A DNA stretch of 64,000 nucleotides from Arion vulgaris (lineage: Eukaryota; Mollusca; Gastropoda; Stylommatophora; Arionidae). This document shows positions 58,101-63,220 of the stretch, piece by piece (positions within the stretch are counted from its first letter, which is position 1; each line of letters opens with the position of its first letter). The notes below the pieces were generated by a model. That model ran no database searches. It saw only the letters and a program-made list of their open reading frames with translations, and was not told the origin of the DNA. Made by a program: the position numbers and the translations under genes. Where the stretch lies: the NCBI GenBank assembly GCA_020796225.1, contig CM036765.1, positions 4,110,228 through 4,174,227 of the forward strand. Direction: 5' to 3'.

Positions 58101-61100
58101 GATAACGAGACAAGATAACGAGACAAGATAACGAGACAAGATAATGAGACAAGATAACGAGAGATAAGATAACGAGATAAGATAACGAGACAAGATAACT
58201 AGATAAGGGTTATCATGAAATCCAATATTAGAAATAAAACCATCAACAACTTAATATCTACACATCAAGTATGGCAGGTAGTTGTTTTATGTAGGAGTGA
58301 CATAAGCCATACATGGGGGAAAAAGGTTTTGGTTATTGGTTATTGGTTACTAAACTGACGCCATTGCACTCCGGGCAAACCCATAGGTGCTCAGTCTCCC
58401 CAACAGATATCGAAGAGTATGCATACTGATGGTTCCTGTGGCTCGCTGATTAAACACACCTCTCACTCTGCCTCTCAGGCATCCAGTTCGACTTGAACAA
58501 AGGGTAATTCCAAACTGCTTAAATCGCTTGATCGATTCAACATCGATTTTAGTGTCCTCATCCAACAGAGAGTCTCGAAGAGACCGAAGAATATCCCCTT
58601 ATCCATCTTCAACTCCCCAACAATCGAATATTGGGGGAAAAAGGTGAGGAGACCAAATGATACCTGTCAAAGAACAGTAGAAGAGAATATATGAGAGGTC
58701 ATAAACTCATGGTTGGAGCTGAAGATGGCAGTATATAATGGAATTCAGCGGAGAACGTTAGAAGGAGAAAAATTTCGAAGTAGTAATAGTAGAAGTAGTA
58801 GTAGTTGTAGTAGTAGTAGTTGTTGTAGTGGTAGTAGTAGTAGCAGTAGCAGTAATAGTAGTAATGGTAGTAGTAATGGTAGTTGTAGTAGTAGTAGTAG
58901 CAGTAGCAGTAATAGTAGTAGTAGTAGTAGTAGTAGTGGTAGTAGTGGTAGTAATAGTAGTAGTAGTAGTAGTAGTGGTAGTAGTAGTAGTAGTAGTAGT
59001 AGCAGTAGCAGTAATAGTAATAGTGGTGGTAGTAGTAGTAGTAGAGTAGTAGTGGTAGTAGTAGTAGTAGTAGTAGTGGTAGTAGTAGTAGTAAGTAGTA
59101 TTTATGGTAGCAGTAGATATAGTAATAGTATTAGTAAAAGTCGTTTTAGTAGAAGCAATAGTAACAATAGTAGCATTAATAATAATAGTGGTAGTAGTAG
59201 CAGTAGTAGCAGCAGCAGTAGTATTAGTAAGAGTGGTAAAAGTAGTAGAAATATAAAAGTATTGTAACCGACTGTATCAACTAAAGTGCTGTAACAGACA
59301 GCGACAATGTGTCCGTCAACAAATAATTTTCACGCATTTCATTTAGTCAAGTCCAATTAATTTTTCTGACTAGCTCGAATACAATCCGTCACAATCAAGT
59401 ATAAACTAATATTATCTTATTGACAGAATTAGTGACAAAATCGTGGCATATCCTTTACAGGACGTAGCCATCACCCACAGTAAAGAAGTCGTTGATTTTC
59501 TAGGCACCACTTATACGTTCAGTAGTTTGCCATTGCTTTCTGAACGGTGAGGTCGATTTTTACCTTTTGTAAAAATCCCATGGAAACGAATTTGCTTCCA
59601 AACTTGTTCACCTTGGGGTTTGAACCAGGTACTCTTGGTTCGTGATCAAGCTCACTACCGCTTGAGCTACAGACACTCAGAATTAGTAAGAAAGTAAAAT
59701 GATATCATATTGTCTTTCTTGTCCTTTTTTTCTTTTCTTTAATCCCGTTTTGTCTCACAGCTTCAGGATAAGAAGATATTTACAGAACGGGCGTTTGTGT
59801 GTGCTTTATAAACAGTGTCTTTCGTCGCCTCTGTTATCTCTGAGGTCCACCTTTTGCTTGGCTGGACTTTTGCTTTGTATCCACTGTATCGGAGTAACAT
59901 TCACCCGTGTGGTGCCGGGGAAATCAAGGGAAGCAAAGAATAGTACCACTACGACCTATAATGCATGTTGTAAGAGGCGACTGATGTAGGCCCTAGGGAT
60001 GCTACACTAGTAAACAAAAAGCAGCGCAAAAATAGGATGTGCTGACCTACTTGTGGGCGCATAACTGGCACAACGTACAATCGCTCTTAGGCTCAGATCT
60101 CATACAAATCACAGAGAGTTGTTGACAAGTGGTCGTTGTGGAGCGTTGGAAGAAGAAGAAGAGTAACAATGCTCTGTGAGGTGCACTGTCTCCTGGTAAT
60201 CTGTTTATGTGGCAGAACCATTTCATTTGTTGTTTATTGATGACGTTCCGTACTGATGTTGTATCCACTTCTCCTGATGTCTTCATTTCTAAACCGGTCT
60301 CTTCTTGTTACTCACAACATTCTGTGTAGACACTTGTCGTTACTAGATCTCTTGTGTCATGTAATGTCAGCGTCCAGGTTTGGAACTGGTAGCATAATGT
60401 TGGAAGAAAGATTGTGTTGTAAACAATTCTCTTTTTGTATTCATGGTGACAAGAAACAGTGCAACTTACTGTCTGTGTTATCCGATTGTCAGAGTTAGTC
60501 AGAAACGTATAATGTTATCAAGCTGTCAAAACCAATTTTTCTTCTTCTTCTTCTTCTTTGTGTTCGTTCTTTACGACCAATTTTAATCACTCTTTGTGAT
60601 ATGTTTGATCTTTGCCAAGAACGTGTATACGTTGCACATTGGTTAGTAGGCCCCTAAACGCATAGACTTCTACACGTTTAGGACATGTGCATCCGATTTC
60701 AGCCAAACCTCCTTAATCACCTCTTACGACATGCGTGGCAGGTAACAGTGGTTCTATTCTTTACACCCCAAATTTGGGTCCCGGTAACCACACGGGTGAA
60801 CCAATTTGAAAAGTCGAATGAGTAATTTTGCAATAAAGTTCTCGTAGTTAGTAATGGTAAAACACAATTTGAAAAGTCGAATGAATAATTTTGCAATAAA
60901 GTTCTCGTAGTTAGTAATGGTAAAACACAATTTGAAAAGTCGAATGAGTAATTTTGCAATAAAGTTCTCGTAGTTAGTAATGGTAAAACACAATTTGAAA
61001 AGTCGAATGAGTAATTTTGCAATAAAGTTCTTGTAGTTAGTAATGGTAAAACACAATTTGAAAAGTCGAATGAGTAATTTTGCAATAAAGTTCTCGTAGT

Positions 61101-62907
61101 TAGTAATGGTAAAACACAATTTGAAAAGTCGAATGAGTAATTTTGCAATAAAGTTCTCGTAGTTAGTAATGGTAAAACACAAAATGTGAAGAACGCTTAC
61201 TGCTGTCAAATGCTCTTGTTGATCCCTTTAAAACTTCTAGTGTAAAAGCAGCCACAACATCAGCCTGTCTTGCCACAGCTTCCGCTCTCTCTAATGCTGA
61301 AGATATATAATAGAAATAACATGAGTTTTTTTTTTTTTTTTACCAGAGGTTCCCAAAATGGGAAAGCGAATGAGGGCGAAAACTCGAAATATTCTAAAAC
61401 TGCTAAAAGAGGGTCTGAGTAGCGCAGAGGTTAGATGTCCGCCTCTCATTCCCGAAGTGCCCGGTTCGCTTCTTCGTGGAGCGATCTGGATATTTTCCAG
61501 AGGTCCATGATCTCAGTGTAGGTGAGATCGAGTCCCTAGTCCTATCTCAGTGTAGGTGAGATCGAGTCCCTAGTCCTATCGGAGACGGACGATAAAACGT
61601 AGGTCCTGTGTTCAAGTTGAGGACGTAAAATAACCCATGGCGGTTCAAAATTGAGTAGAGCAGGCTGGAAAGCCACTGCCCAAACAAAATTCATTAGAAA
61701 CATTAAAAAGTAAAATTCCTACAAAATATTTTCCACCATCTTCTAAATTACATCAGAGACCTTCGCCAGTGCGTGCTACGGAGCTCGTGCACTGTTACAG
61801 AGATATTTCGGTGTAATAAAGAGATCGGAGAGCACATGGCTATTCACGGAAGTGCAATGTTGGTGGCTCTATCAATCAATAAACCAACGAATCGATCAAT
61901 CTTTCAATAGAAACTGTTAAAATATTGATGTTACTACAAACTGGAGTTCTACAGGGAATATTGATTTTACTACAAACTGGAGTTCTACAGGGAATATTGA
62001 TTTTACTACAAACTGTAGTTCTACAGGGAATATTGATGTTACTAAAAACTGGAGTTCTACAGGGAATATTGATTTTACTACAAACTGGAGTTCTACAGGG
62101 AATATTGATTTTACTACAAACTGTAGTTCTACAGGGAATATTGATGTTACTAAAAACTGGAGTTCTACAGGGAATATTGATTTTACTACAAACTGGAGTG
62201 CTACAGGGAATATTGATGTTACTAAAAACTGGAGTTCTACAGGGAATATTGATTTTACTACAAACTGGAGTTCTACAGGGAATATTGATTTTACTACAAA
62301 CTGGAGTGCTACAGGGAATATTGATGTTACTAAAAACTGGAGTTCTACAGGGAATATTGATTTTACTACAAACTGGAGTGCTACAGGGAATATTGATTTT
62401 ACTACAAACTGGAGTGCTACAGGGAATATTGATGTTACTAAAAACTGGAGTTCTACAGGGAATATTGATTTTACTACAAACTGGAGTGCTACAGGGAATA
62501 TTGATTTTACTACAAACTGGAGTGCTACAGGGAATATTGATTTTACTACAAACTGTAGTTCTACAGGGAATATTGGGAAATGGCATATAGTATATGGACA
62601 TATGGTCAACAGGGAACATGTGGCAATAAATCTAAGAACCACTGCTTTAATACCGACCTGCTTCTCATAAATCATCGGTGATACCTCCACTATCCATTCT
62701 CTGCCCTTTCCTGGCCAAAACTGTATCATCAGCCAGGCTATTAAACAATGGTTAATTGAAAGGTTTAACATAGTGGTAAGAACACGACGTAAGTAACAAT
62801 GGTTAATTGAAAGGTTTAACATAGTGGTAAGAACACGACGTAAGTTTGTACATACCTTCACAACCTAATGATGTAATGAGTTGCGTCCCATTGATAAGTG
62901 CTATTCC
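35141..62907 (-). CDS. HAL: Histidine ammonia-lyase, C-terminal 366 residues (12 exons; 5' end outside window)
   Basis: Cytosolic enzyme that deaminates L-histidine to trans-urocanate, the first step of histidine degradation. Coding exons from 5' to 3': 62907-62856, 61296-61201, 57684-57589, 53440-53382, 52240-52160, 50482-50417, 48221-48143, 45590-45504, 44741-44607, 42516-42405, 37452-37383, 35308-35141. They sum to 1,101 nt (366 residues plus stop) with GT-AG borders, perfect phase and no frame break. Active-site residues, by Pseudomonas HutH numbering: Asn195 in ALINGTQ, Gln277/Tyr280/Arg283 in [12 protein letters not shown], Phe329 in [12 protein letters not shown], Glu414 in [18 protein letters not shown]- and [12 protein letters not shown] signatures separate HAL from plant PAL. 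The MIO-forming Ala-Ser-Gly triad and the N terminus are encoded beyond 64000. Identity is essentially certain. Confidence 0.96.
35353..35560 (+). mobile_element. tRNA-derived SINE (S3-like) in last HAL intron
   Basis: Head GTGGTTACGCGGTTAAC.., B-box GGGGTTCGAATTCGG; body CGGAGCTATGGAGTACGTGC. It starts 45 bp upstream of the terminal HAL exon acceptor. Confidence 0.75.
35560..36110. mobile_element. Retroelement remnants
   Basis: An 81-codon minus frame (35506-35751) and RNase H-like pieces ([20 protein letters not shown] at 35875-35940, plus strand) suggest a decayed LINE; family not resolved. Confidence 0.45.
36115..37190 (-). mobile_element. Composite repeat AB, copy 2
   Basis: Inverted copy: part B at 36115-36520 (TCGGTCGTTCTTTTTCGG.., CCAGCCTACCTGCAAGGCAG) then part A to 37190 (CTCGTCTGTGTTGCCAGTGG, GTAGCTCTCCCTCGATCC). 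The long open frame at 36424-37068 reflects GC content and has no recognisable domain. Confidence 0.8.
37383..37452 (-). CDS. HAL: HAL exon ([19 protein letters not shown])
   Basis: Acceptor ACTTGCAG, donor GTAAGT. One base finishes Lys, then 23 codons [20 protein letters not shown] plus EEK, matching RPWIKDRFMAPDIEAA of vertebrate HAL. Confidence 0.95.
37590..37920 (+). mobile_element. LINE RNase H tail
   Basis: Reads [40 protein letters not shown]; ends GCAGAATAAGAAGCAG. Same family as 31730-32480. Confidence 0.75.
38030..38400 (+). mobile_element. LINE 3' tail
   Basis: Same family as 21490-21900 (CAGATCAGAATACTGCAGAA, CTTTCATACAAGTTGTCTGT); decayed. Confidence 0.65.
38400..38860. other. 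No gene recognised
   Basis: Part of a HAL intron without a clear feature. Confidence 0.45.
38860..39045. repeat. Minisatellite, ~52-bp unit, left part
   Basis: CTTCCATGATAGTTACAGTA..TGGTTGTTGGATCACTAGTC..TAGCAAATCTTT units. Continues at 41177-41650 after the LINE insertion. Confidence 0.93.
39046..41176 (-). mobile_element. Young 5'-truncated LINE: RT plus RNase H
   Basis: Minus strand in order: [20 protein letters not shown] (RT motif A), [14 protein letters not shown] (B), FADDLVIW (C), [32 protein letters not shown], then RNase [81 protein letters not shown]. The RNase H frame (39073-40143) is intact over 356 codons. Breaks at about 40325 (a GGGG run) and about 40178 each need one added base; another disturbance lies at 40620-40770. 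Flanked by 14-bp TSDs. Belongs to RNase H-bearing I/Jockey-group LINEs. Confidence 0.93.
41177..41650. repeat. Minisatellite, ~52-bp unit, right part
   Basis: About nine units of the array begun at 38860, several lacking TTTCTTCC. Confidence 0.93.
41654..42350 (+). mobile_element. LINE 3' tail, split by SINE S5
   Basis: Plus strand: [80 protein letters not shown]. Interrupted at 41997-42202. Ends about 55 bp from a HAL exon. Confidence 0.85.
41997..42202 (-). mobile_element. tRNA-derived SINE S5, copy 1, 13-bp TSD
   Basis: Reverse complement begins with a tRNA-like head (GCCCGCGTACCCAGCGTG.., B-box GGTTCAATTCC) and ends in A-rich sequence. TSD GAGAAGATGGATT at 41984-41996 and 42203-42215. 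Confidence 0.9.
42405..42516 (-). CDS. HAL: HAL exon ([20 protein letters not shown])
   Basis: Acceptor TAATTTCAG, donor GTAAGG chosen because it completes VREVVK with the next exon. Encodes [20 protein letters not shown] then [16 protein letters not shown]. Confidence 0.95.
42825..42920. mobile_element. Short LINE fragment
   Basis: CCCCAGCAGATATCGAGGTG and CTGACGGTTCCCGTGACTC match the 58390-58450 region. Confidence 0.5.
42920..43985. other. No gene recognised
   Basis: About 1 kb of HAL intron without clear repeats or reading frames. Confidence 0.45.
43985..44080 (+). mobile_element. LINE tail remnant
   Basis: CAACACAGAGGACGGCCAAG and GAATAGAGAAGAATGGTGTA resemble 21850-21900. Confidence 0.45.
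44225..44530 (-). mobile_element. SINE S2 with B-like 3' part
   Basis: Inverse of S2 head (ACATGCGTGGCAGG, TTCTATTCTTTACACCCC) joined to GCGATGTGTCCGGTTTTAGC and GCGCCATTTGGAGCTCTGG blocks. It ends about 75 bp from a HAL exon. Confidence 0.75.
44607..44741 (-). CDS. HAL: HAL exon (active-site Glu, TEDHVSMGG)
   Basis: Acceptor AAAAATCAG, donor GTAAAC. Encodes [38 protein letters not shown] and VVEHVEH. Glu of TEDHVSM is the conserved catalytic acid. Phase 1 in and out. Confidence 0.95.
45504..45590 (-). CDS. HAL: HAL exon ([17 protein letters not shown])
   Basis: Acceptor TCTTCTCCAG, donor GTATTG. Encodes [20 protein letters not shown] then IAHCTAASL, the conserved helix of the MIO lyase fold. 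Confidence 0.95.
45820..45985. repeat. Dispersed repeat pair member
   Basis: About 165 bp (GGTTTTCCCATCTTGCCGCA, GAAATCTTCAGAGCGTATGT, TCGCTTTTGTCCATA) recurs in the same orientation at 53650-53805. Confidence 0.8.
46126..46948. repeat. Minisatellite, 63-bp unit, 13 copies
   Basis: CATCTTTATAGCACCACACC..TATAGTATTATATCACATCA..TTAGATCATA, almost identical copies differing mainly by CTACTC/CTGCTC. High identity points to recent expansion. Confidence 0.97.
47040..47255 (+). mobile_element. LINE ORF end with C2H2 zinc finger
   Basis: Reads [50 protein letters not shown]: a C2H2 finger of the kind ending many LINE ORF2 proteins. Confidence 0.8.
47292..47492 (-). mobile_element. tRNA-derived SINE S5, copy 2
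   Basis: Same sequence as 41997-42202; flanked by ATT repeats on both sides (ambiguous TSD of about 13 bp). Confidence 0.88.
47505..48125. repeat. Tandem copies of a HAL exon-intron junction
   Basis: 75-82-bp units with AACACTCTGACCTTTACCCT and GGGTTCACCTGGTCATAAGT at about 47537, 47612, 47692 and 48035. The unit starts with the end of the HAL exon at 48143 (CTGGATTCACCAG read on plus strand) and its donor. A partial unit lies near 46970-47010. Confidence 0.82.
48143..48221 (-). CDS. HAL: HAL exon ([20 protein letters not shown])
   Basis: Acceptor AATCCACAG, donor GTAGGT. Encodes [20 protein letters not shown] then ERLVNP plus one base. The exon end with its donor is copied several times in the downstream intron. 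Confidence 0.95.
48240..48535 (-). mobile_element. LINE 3' tail
   Basis: Minus strand: [19 protein letters not shown] start, [56 protein letters not shown]. Confidence 0.75.
48745..49290 (+). mobile_element. Composite repeat, part A only
   Basis: GCGCGCCAGGATTAGG, CTCCACATGGTGACTCTGGT, GGGATCCGCTCGTAACACAG, then two ~140-bp units with CTCTCTCTTGAG..CGATGA. Confidence 0.82.
49340..49425 (+). mobile_element. Penelope pseudo-LTR remnant (solo)
   Basis: CGTCACTCCTGTTGTATCGT, TTGCTTGATAAAGGCC and GGTCGAAACGTTAAAG match the flanks of the 13.2-15.3 kb element. Holds a hammerhead-like core. Confidence 0.75.
49430..50020. repeat. Satellite, 17-bp unit with a longer variant
   Basis: GTTGATATGTTAAATGA repeated about 30 times, with interspersed TAATCTGATATAGATACTTTTA blocks at 49450, 49510, 49567 and 49830. 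Confidence 0.96.
50045..50300 (-). mobile_element. SINE S1
   Basis: CTTCTTCTTCGAATGCACTA, GAGCGACTGTACGTTGTGCC, CTTCTTACGACATGCCATGT; about 115 bp from a HAL exon. Confidence 0.87.
50417..50482 (-). CDS. HAL: HAL exon ([12 protein letters not shown])
   Basis: Acceptor AGTAGATAG, donor GTAAGT; 22 codons, phase 0. Encodes [20 protein letters not shown] plus AK; the Phe of GGNFHGE lines the active site. Confidence 0.95.
50588..50730. mobile_element. MITE, TTAACTC family, best copy (143 bp)
   Basis: TTAACTCTTAGTGGACCA at the left and TGGTCCACACGGAGTTAA at the right are inverted repeats (15 of 18 match). No coding capacity; TTAA target as in the palindromic element. Confidence 0.85.
50770..51620 (+). 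mobile_element. LINE RNase H end and 3' part
   Basis: Plus strand: [48 protein letters not shown]; then the untranslated region inverse to 58380-58560 (CTCATCCGACAG, GGAATCATCAGTATGCATAC). Confidence 0.75.
51690..52075 (-). mobile_element. LINE 3' tail
   Basis: Minus strand: [80 protein letters not shown]. Open over 100 codons. Confidence 0.85.
52079..52130. repeat. (AT)n microsatellite
   Basis: About 26 AT units, starting 30 bp from the donor side of a HAL exon. Confidence 0.97.
52160..52240 (-). CDS. HAL: HAL exon ([15 protein letters not shown])
   Basis: Acceptor TCTCCACCAG, donor GTATCC; 27 codons, phase 0. Encodes [20 protein letters not shown] then NSATDNP, near-identical to animal HAL. 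Confidence 0.95.
52310..52700 (-). mobile_element. SINE S3-like with dispersed repeat
   Basis: 52375-52455 matches 21340-21420. 52490-52690 is an inverted tRNA-headed SINE (GGTTAGAATCTG B-box on minus strand; GCCATCTGCCGATAGTGTTG body). Confidence 0.65.
53040..53381. repeat. Low-complexity CTAA/CCAA/CCAG and (AC)n tract
   Basis: Imperfect 4-bp repeats (ACTAACTA, CCAACCAG, CAGCCAGC) to about 53280, then CA repeats up to the HAL donor at 53381. Confidence 0.93.
53382..53440 (-). CDS. HAL: HAL exon (active-site Gln, Tyr, Arg)
   Basis: Acceptor CTTCCTCAG, donor GTATGC. Encodes [20 protein letters not shown] with the catalytic Gln, Tyr and Arg. A CA-repeat tract begins just past the donor. Confidence 0.95.
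53650..53805. repeat. Dispersed repeat pair member
   Basis: Partner of 45820-45985. Confidence 0.8.
53890..54480 (-). mobile_element. LINE 3' tail with part of RT
   Basis: Minus strand holds degraded [20 protein letters not shown] and CLRRML motifs; longest copy of the family at 19490 and 59720. Confidence 0.65.
54495..54556. repeat. Inverted repeat hairpin
   Basis: TGTGTTAAAGAGTTGTT and AACAGCTCTTTAACACA flank an ATATAT loop, giving a near-perfect 17-bp stem. Confidence 0.8.
54567..54955. mobile_element. hAT-type MITE, 389 bp, 8-bp TSD
   Basis: CAATGTTTTCTAAACTAGGG at one end and TTTTGGGAATCGCTG at the other follow the hAT pattern CAGTGGTTCCCAAACT; the GGTCC..GGGGGTCCACGAG block is typical. 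TSD GTCTAAAG at 54559-54566 and 54956-54963. Confidence 0.88.
54985..55080 (-). mobile_element. SINE S3 fragment
   Basis: CACCGGGTTTTCCCATATAG and CCAGCTGCCGAGAGTGTTG match 52500-52560. Confidence 0.65.
55110..55735 (+). mobile_element. LINE 3' tail, split by SINE S5
   Basis: Same family as 41654-42350; reads TYGCETWT before and FNKA after the SINE, then heavily decayed up to CAAGCTATTGTA, where a satellite begins. Confidence 0.8.
55146..55355 (+). mobile_element. tRNA-derived SINE S5, copy 3, 13-bp TSD
   Basis: Head GCCCGCGTGCCCAGCGTG, GTAGCGCGTTGGACTGTGGG, B-box GGGTTCAATTCC; ends GGATCGAAAAAAAACAAAA. TSD AAACATGGACATT at 55133-55145 and 55356-55368. Confidence 0.93.
55736..56818. repeat. 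Minisatellite, 35-bp unit, about 31 copies
   Basis: AAGCTATTGTATTGTGCACA..ACGATATGACATGAC, nearly identical units (a few TGATATGAC, TATTATGC). The unit equals the 3' end of the neighbouring LINE tails. Confidence 0.97.
56819..57480 (+). mobile_element. Two LINE 3' tails in tandem
   Basis: 56819-57005 has [20 protein letters not shown] then GCTCAGGACAAGCTATTGTA. 57010-57480 reads [50 protein letters not shown]. Confidence 0.75.
57589..57684 (-). CDS. HAL: HAL exon ([20 protein letters not shown])
   Basis: Acceptor CCAAACAG, donor GTATGC. Encodes the conserved (I/L)H..RPH.GQI segment and [13 protein letters not shown]. Phase 1 in, phase 1 out. Confidence 0.95.
57720..58205. repeat. Satellite, 13-bp unit, about 37 copies
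   Basis: GATAACGAGACAA with GATAACGAGATAA and longer GAGAGATAA variants. It starts about 35 bp upstream of a HAL exon acceptor. Confidence 0.96.
58328..58625 (-). mobile_element. LINE ORF C terminus
   Basis: Minus frame: [60 protein letters not shown]. Confidence 0.72.
58780..59270. repeat. (AGT)n trinucleotide tract, ~490 bp
   Basis: Almost pure AGT/AGC/AAT/GGT triplets. In one frame it reads as a Ser-rich chain of about 180 residues, with no start context, splice context or homology. Confidence 0.95.
59475..59685 (-). mobile_element. tRNA-derived SINE S4
   Basis: Inverted: head with GAGCTCGATCACC-like A/B box region and GGTTTGAACC complement; body GCACCACTTATACGTTC and GCCATTGCTTTCTGAACG. 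Confidence 0.75.
59720..60430 (-). mobile_element. LINE 3' tail split by SINE S1
   Basis: Homologous to 53950-54300; the sequence stops at 59901 and resumes at 60161. Confidence 0.72.
59902..60160 (+). mobile_element. SINE S1, reference copy, 259 bp, 10-bp TSD
   Basis: CACCCGTGTGGTGCCGGGGA head, AAGAATAGTACCACTACGAC, TTGTAAGAGGCGACTGATGT, GTGGGCGCATAACTGGCACA, GCGTTGGAAGAAGAA tail. Flanked by GAGTAACATT (59892-59901) and GAGTAACAAT (60161-60170), which defines the element's ends. Confidence 0.92.
60543..60797 (-). mobile_element. SINE S2
   Basis: Inverted: head CACCCGTGTGGTTACCGGGA, core AAGAATAGAACCACTG, body GTTTGGCTGAAATCGGATGC, end ATATCACAAAGAGTGATTAA with a (GAA)n tail. Confidence 0.88.
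60798..61182. repeat. Minisatellite, 63-bp unit, 6 copies
   Basis: CAATTTGAAAAGTCGAATGA..GTAATTTTGCAATAAAGTTC..TCGTAGTTAGTAATGGTAAA. It starts at the end of SINE S2 and stops 18 bp before a HAL splice donor. Confidence 0.97.
61201..61296 (-). CDS. HAL: HAL exon ([17 protein letters not shown])
   Basis: Acceptor ATCTTCAG, donor GTAAGC. Encodes [20 protein letters not shown] then [12 protein letters not shown]. Its donor side is only about 18 bp from the 63-bp satellite at 60798-61182. Confidence 0.95.
61413..61868 (+). mobile_element. tRNA-derived SINE S6
   Basis: Head GGTCTGAGTAGCGCAGAGGT..TAGATGTCCGCCTCTC..CCCGGTTCGC; body with a 34-bp duplication (61527-61580), ATTCCTACAAAATATTTTC and TGGTGGCTCTATCAATCAAT end. 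Confidence 0.8.
61920..62578. repeat. Minisatellite, 36-bp unit, 18 copies
   Basis: ATTGATTTTACTACAAACTG..GAGTTCTACAGGGAAT with TGTT/AAAAA and TTCT/TGCT variants arranged in a recurring order. 36 is a multiple of 3, hence the open frames on both strands. Confidence 0.97.
62740..62845. repeat. Tandem duplication, ~51 bp, 2 copies
   Basis: AACAATGGTTAATTGAAAGG..AACACGACGTAAGT occurs twice, ending 11 bp from the HAL exon donor. Confidence 0.95.
62856..62907 (-). CDS. HAL: HAL exon, first in window (GIALINGTQ)
   Basis: Acceptor TATTCATAG, donor GTATGTAC. Encodes [17 protein letters not shown]; the Asn contacts substrate and MIO in characterised HALs. One base carried to the next exon. Confidence 0.95.
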
Positions 62908-63220
62908 CTATGAATAGGAGAAGTAAAATGTTTGAAATTTGATTAATCTTTGTTTGTCGTTTGTTCACTCACACATTACCAATATAGACTCATTTCTTCT
63001 ACATTCTCCTCTACTTTCTCATCTACTAGATCTTTTCTTTTTACATCCTCCCAGTCTATTTCTTCATCTTCTTGACCTCTACTTCTCATCTACTAGATCA
63101 TTTCTTACATCCTTTCTCATCTATAGATCTTTCTTTTACATCTCCCAGCCTCTACTTTTCTCATCTTTAGATCTTTTCTTGTATTGTTCCAACTTCTCTC
63201 CGATGCTTGCTCATTTGTAT
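62908..63220. other. HAL intron, C/T-rich
   Basis: Pyrimidine-rich DNA with ATCTACTAGATC repeats; no exon found. The preceding HAL exon is not in the window. Confidence 0.5.

Noticed and set aside
58713..59267. Serine-rich 184-residue protein
   Set aside because: Translation of an AGT trinucleotide tract.
62640..62730. Additional HAL exon ([16 protein letters not shown] on minus strand)
   Set aside because: The exons on both sides already join in phase and match HAL without a gap; this is intronic sequence.
61876..62861. Open frames of 220-310 codons on both strands
   Set aside because: Product of an 18-fold 36-bp repeat; the flanking HAL exons already join in phase without it.
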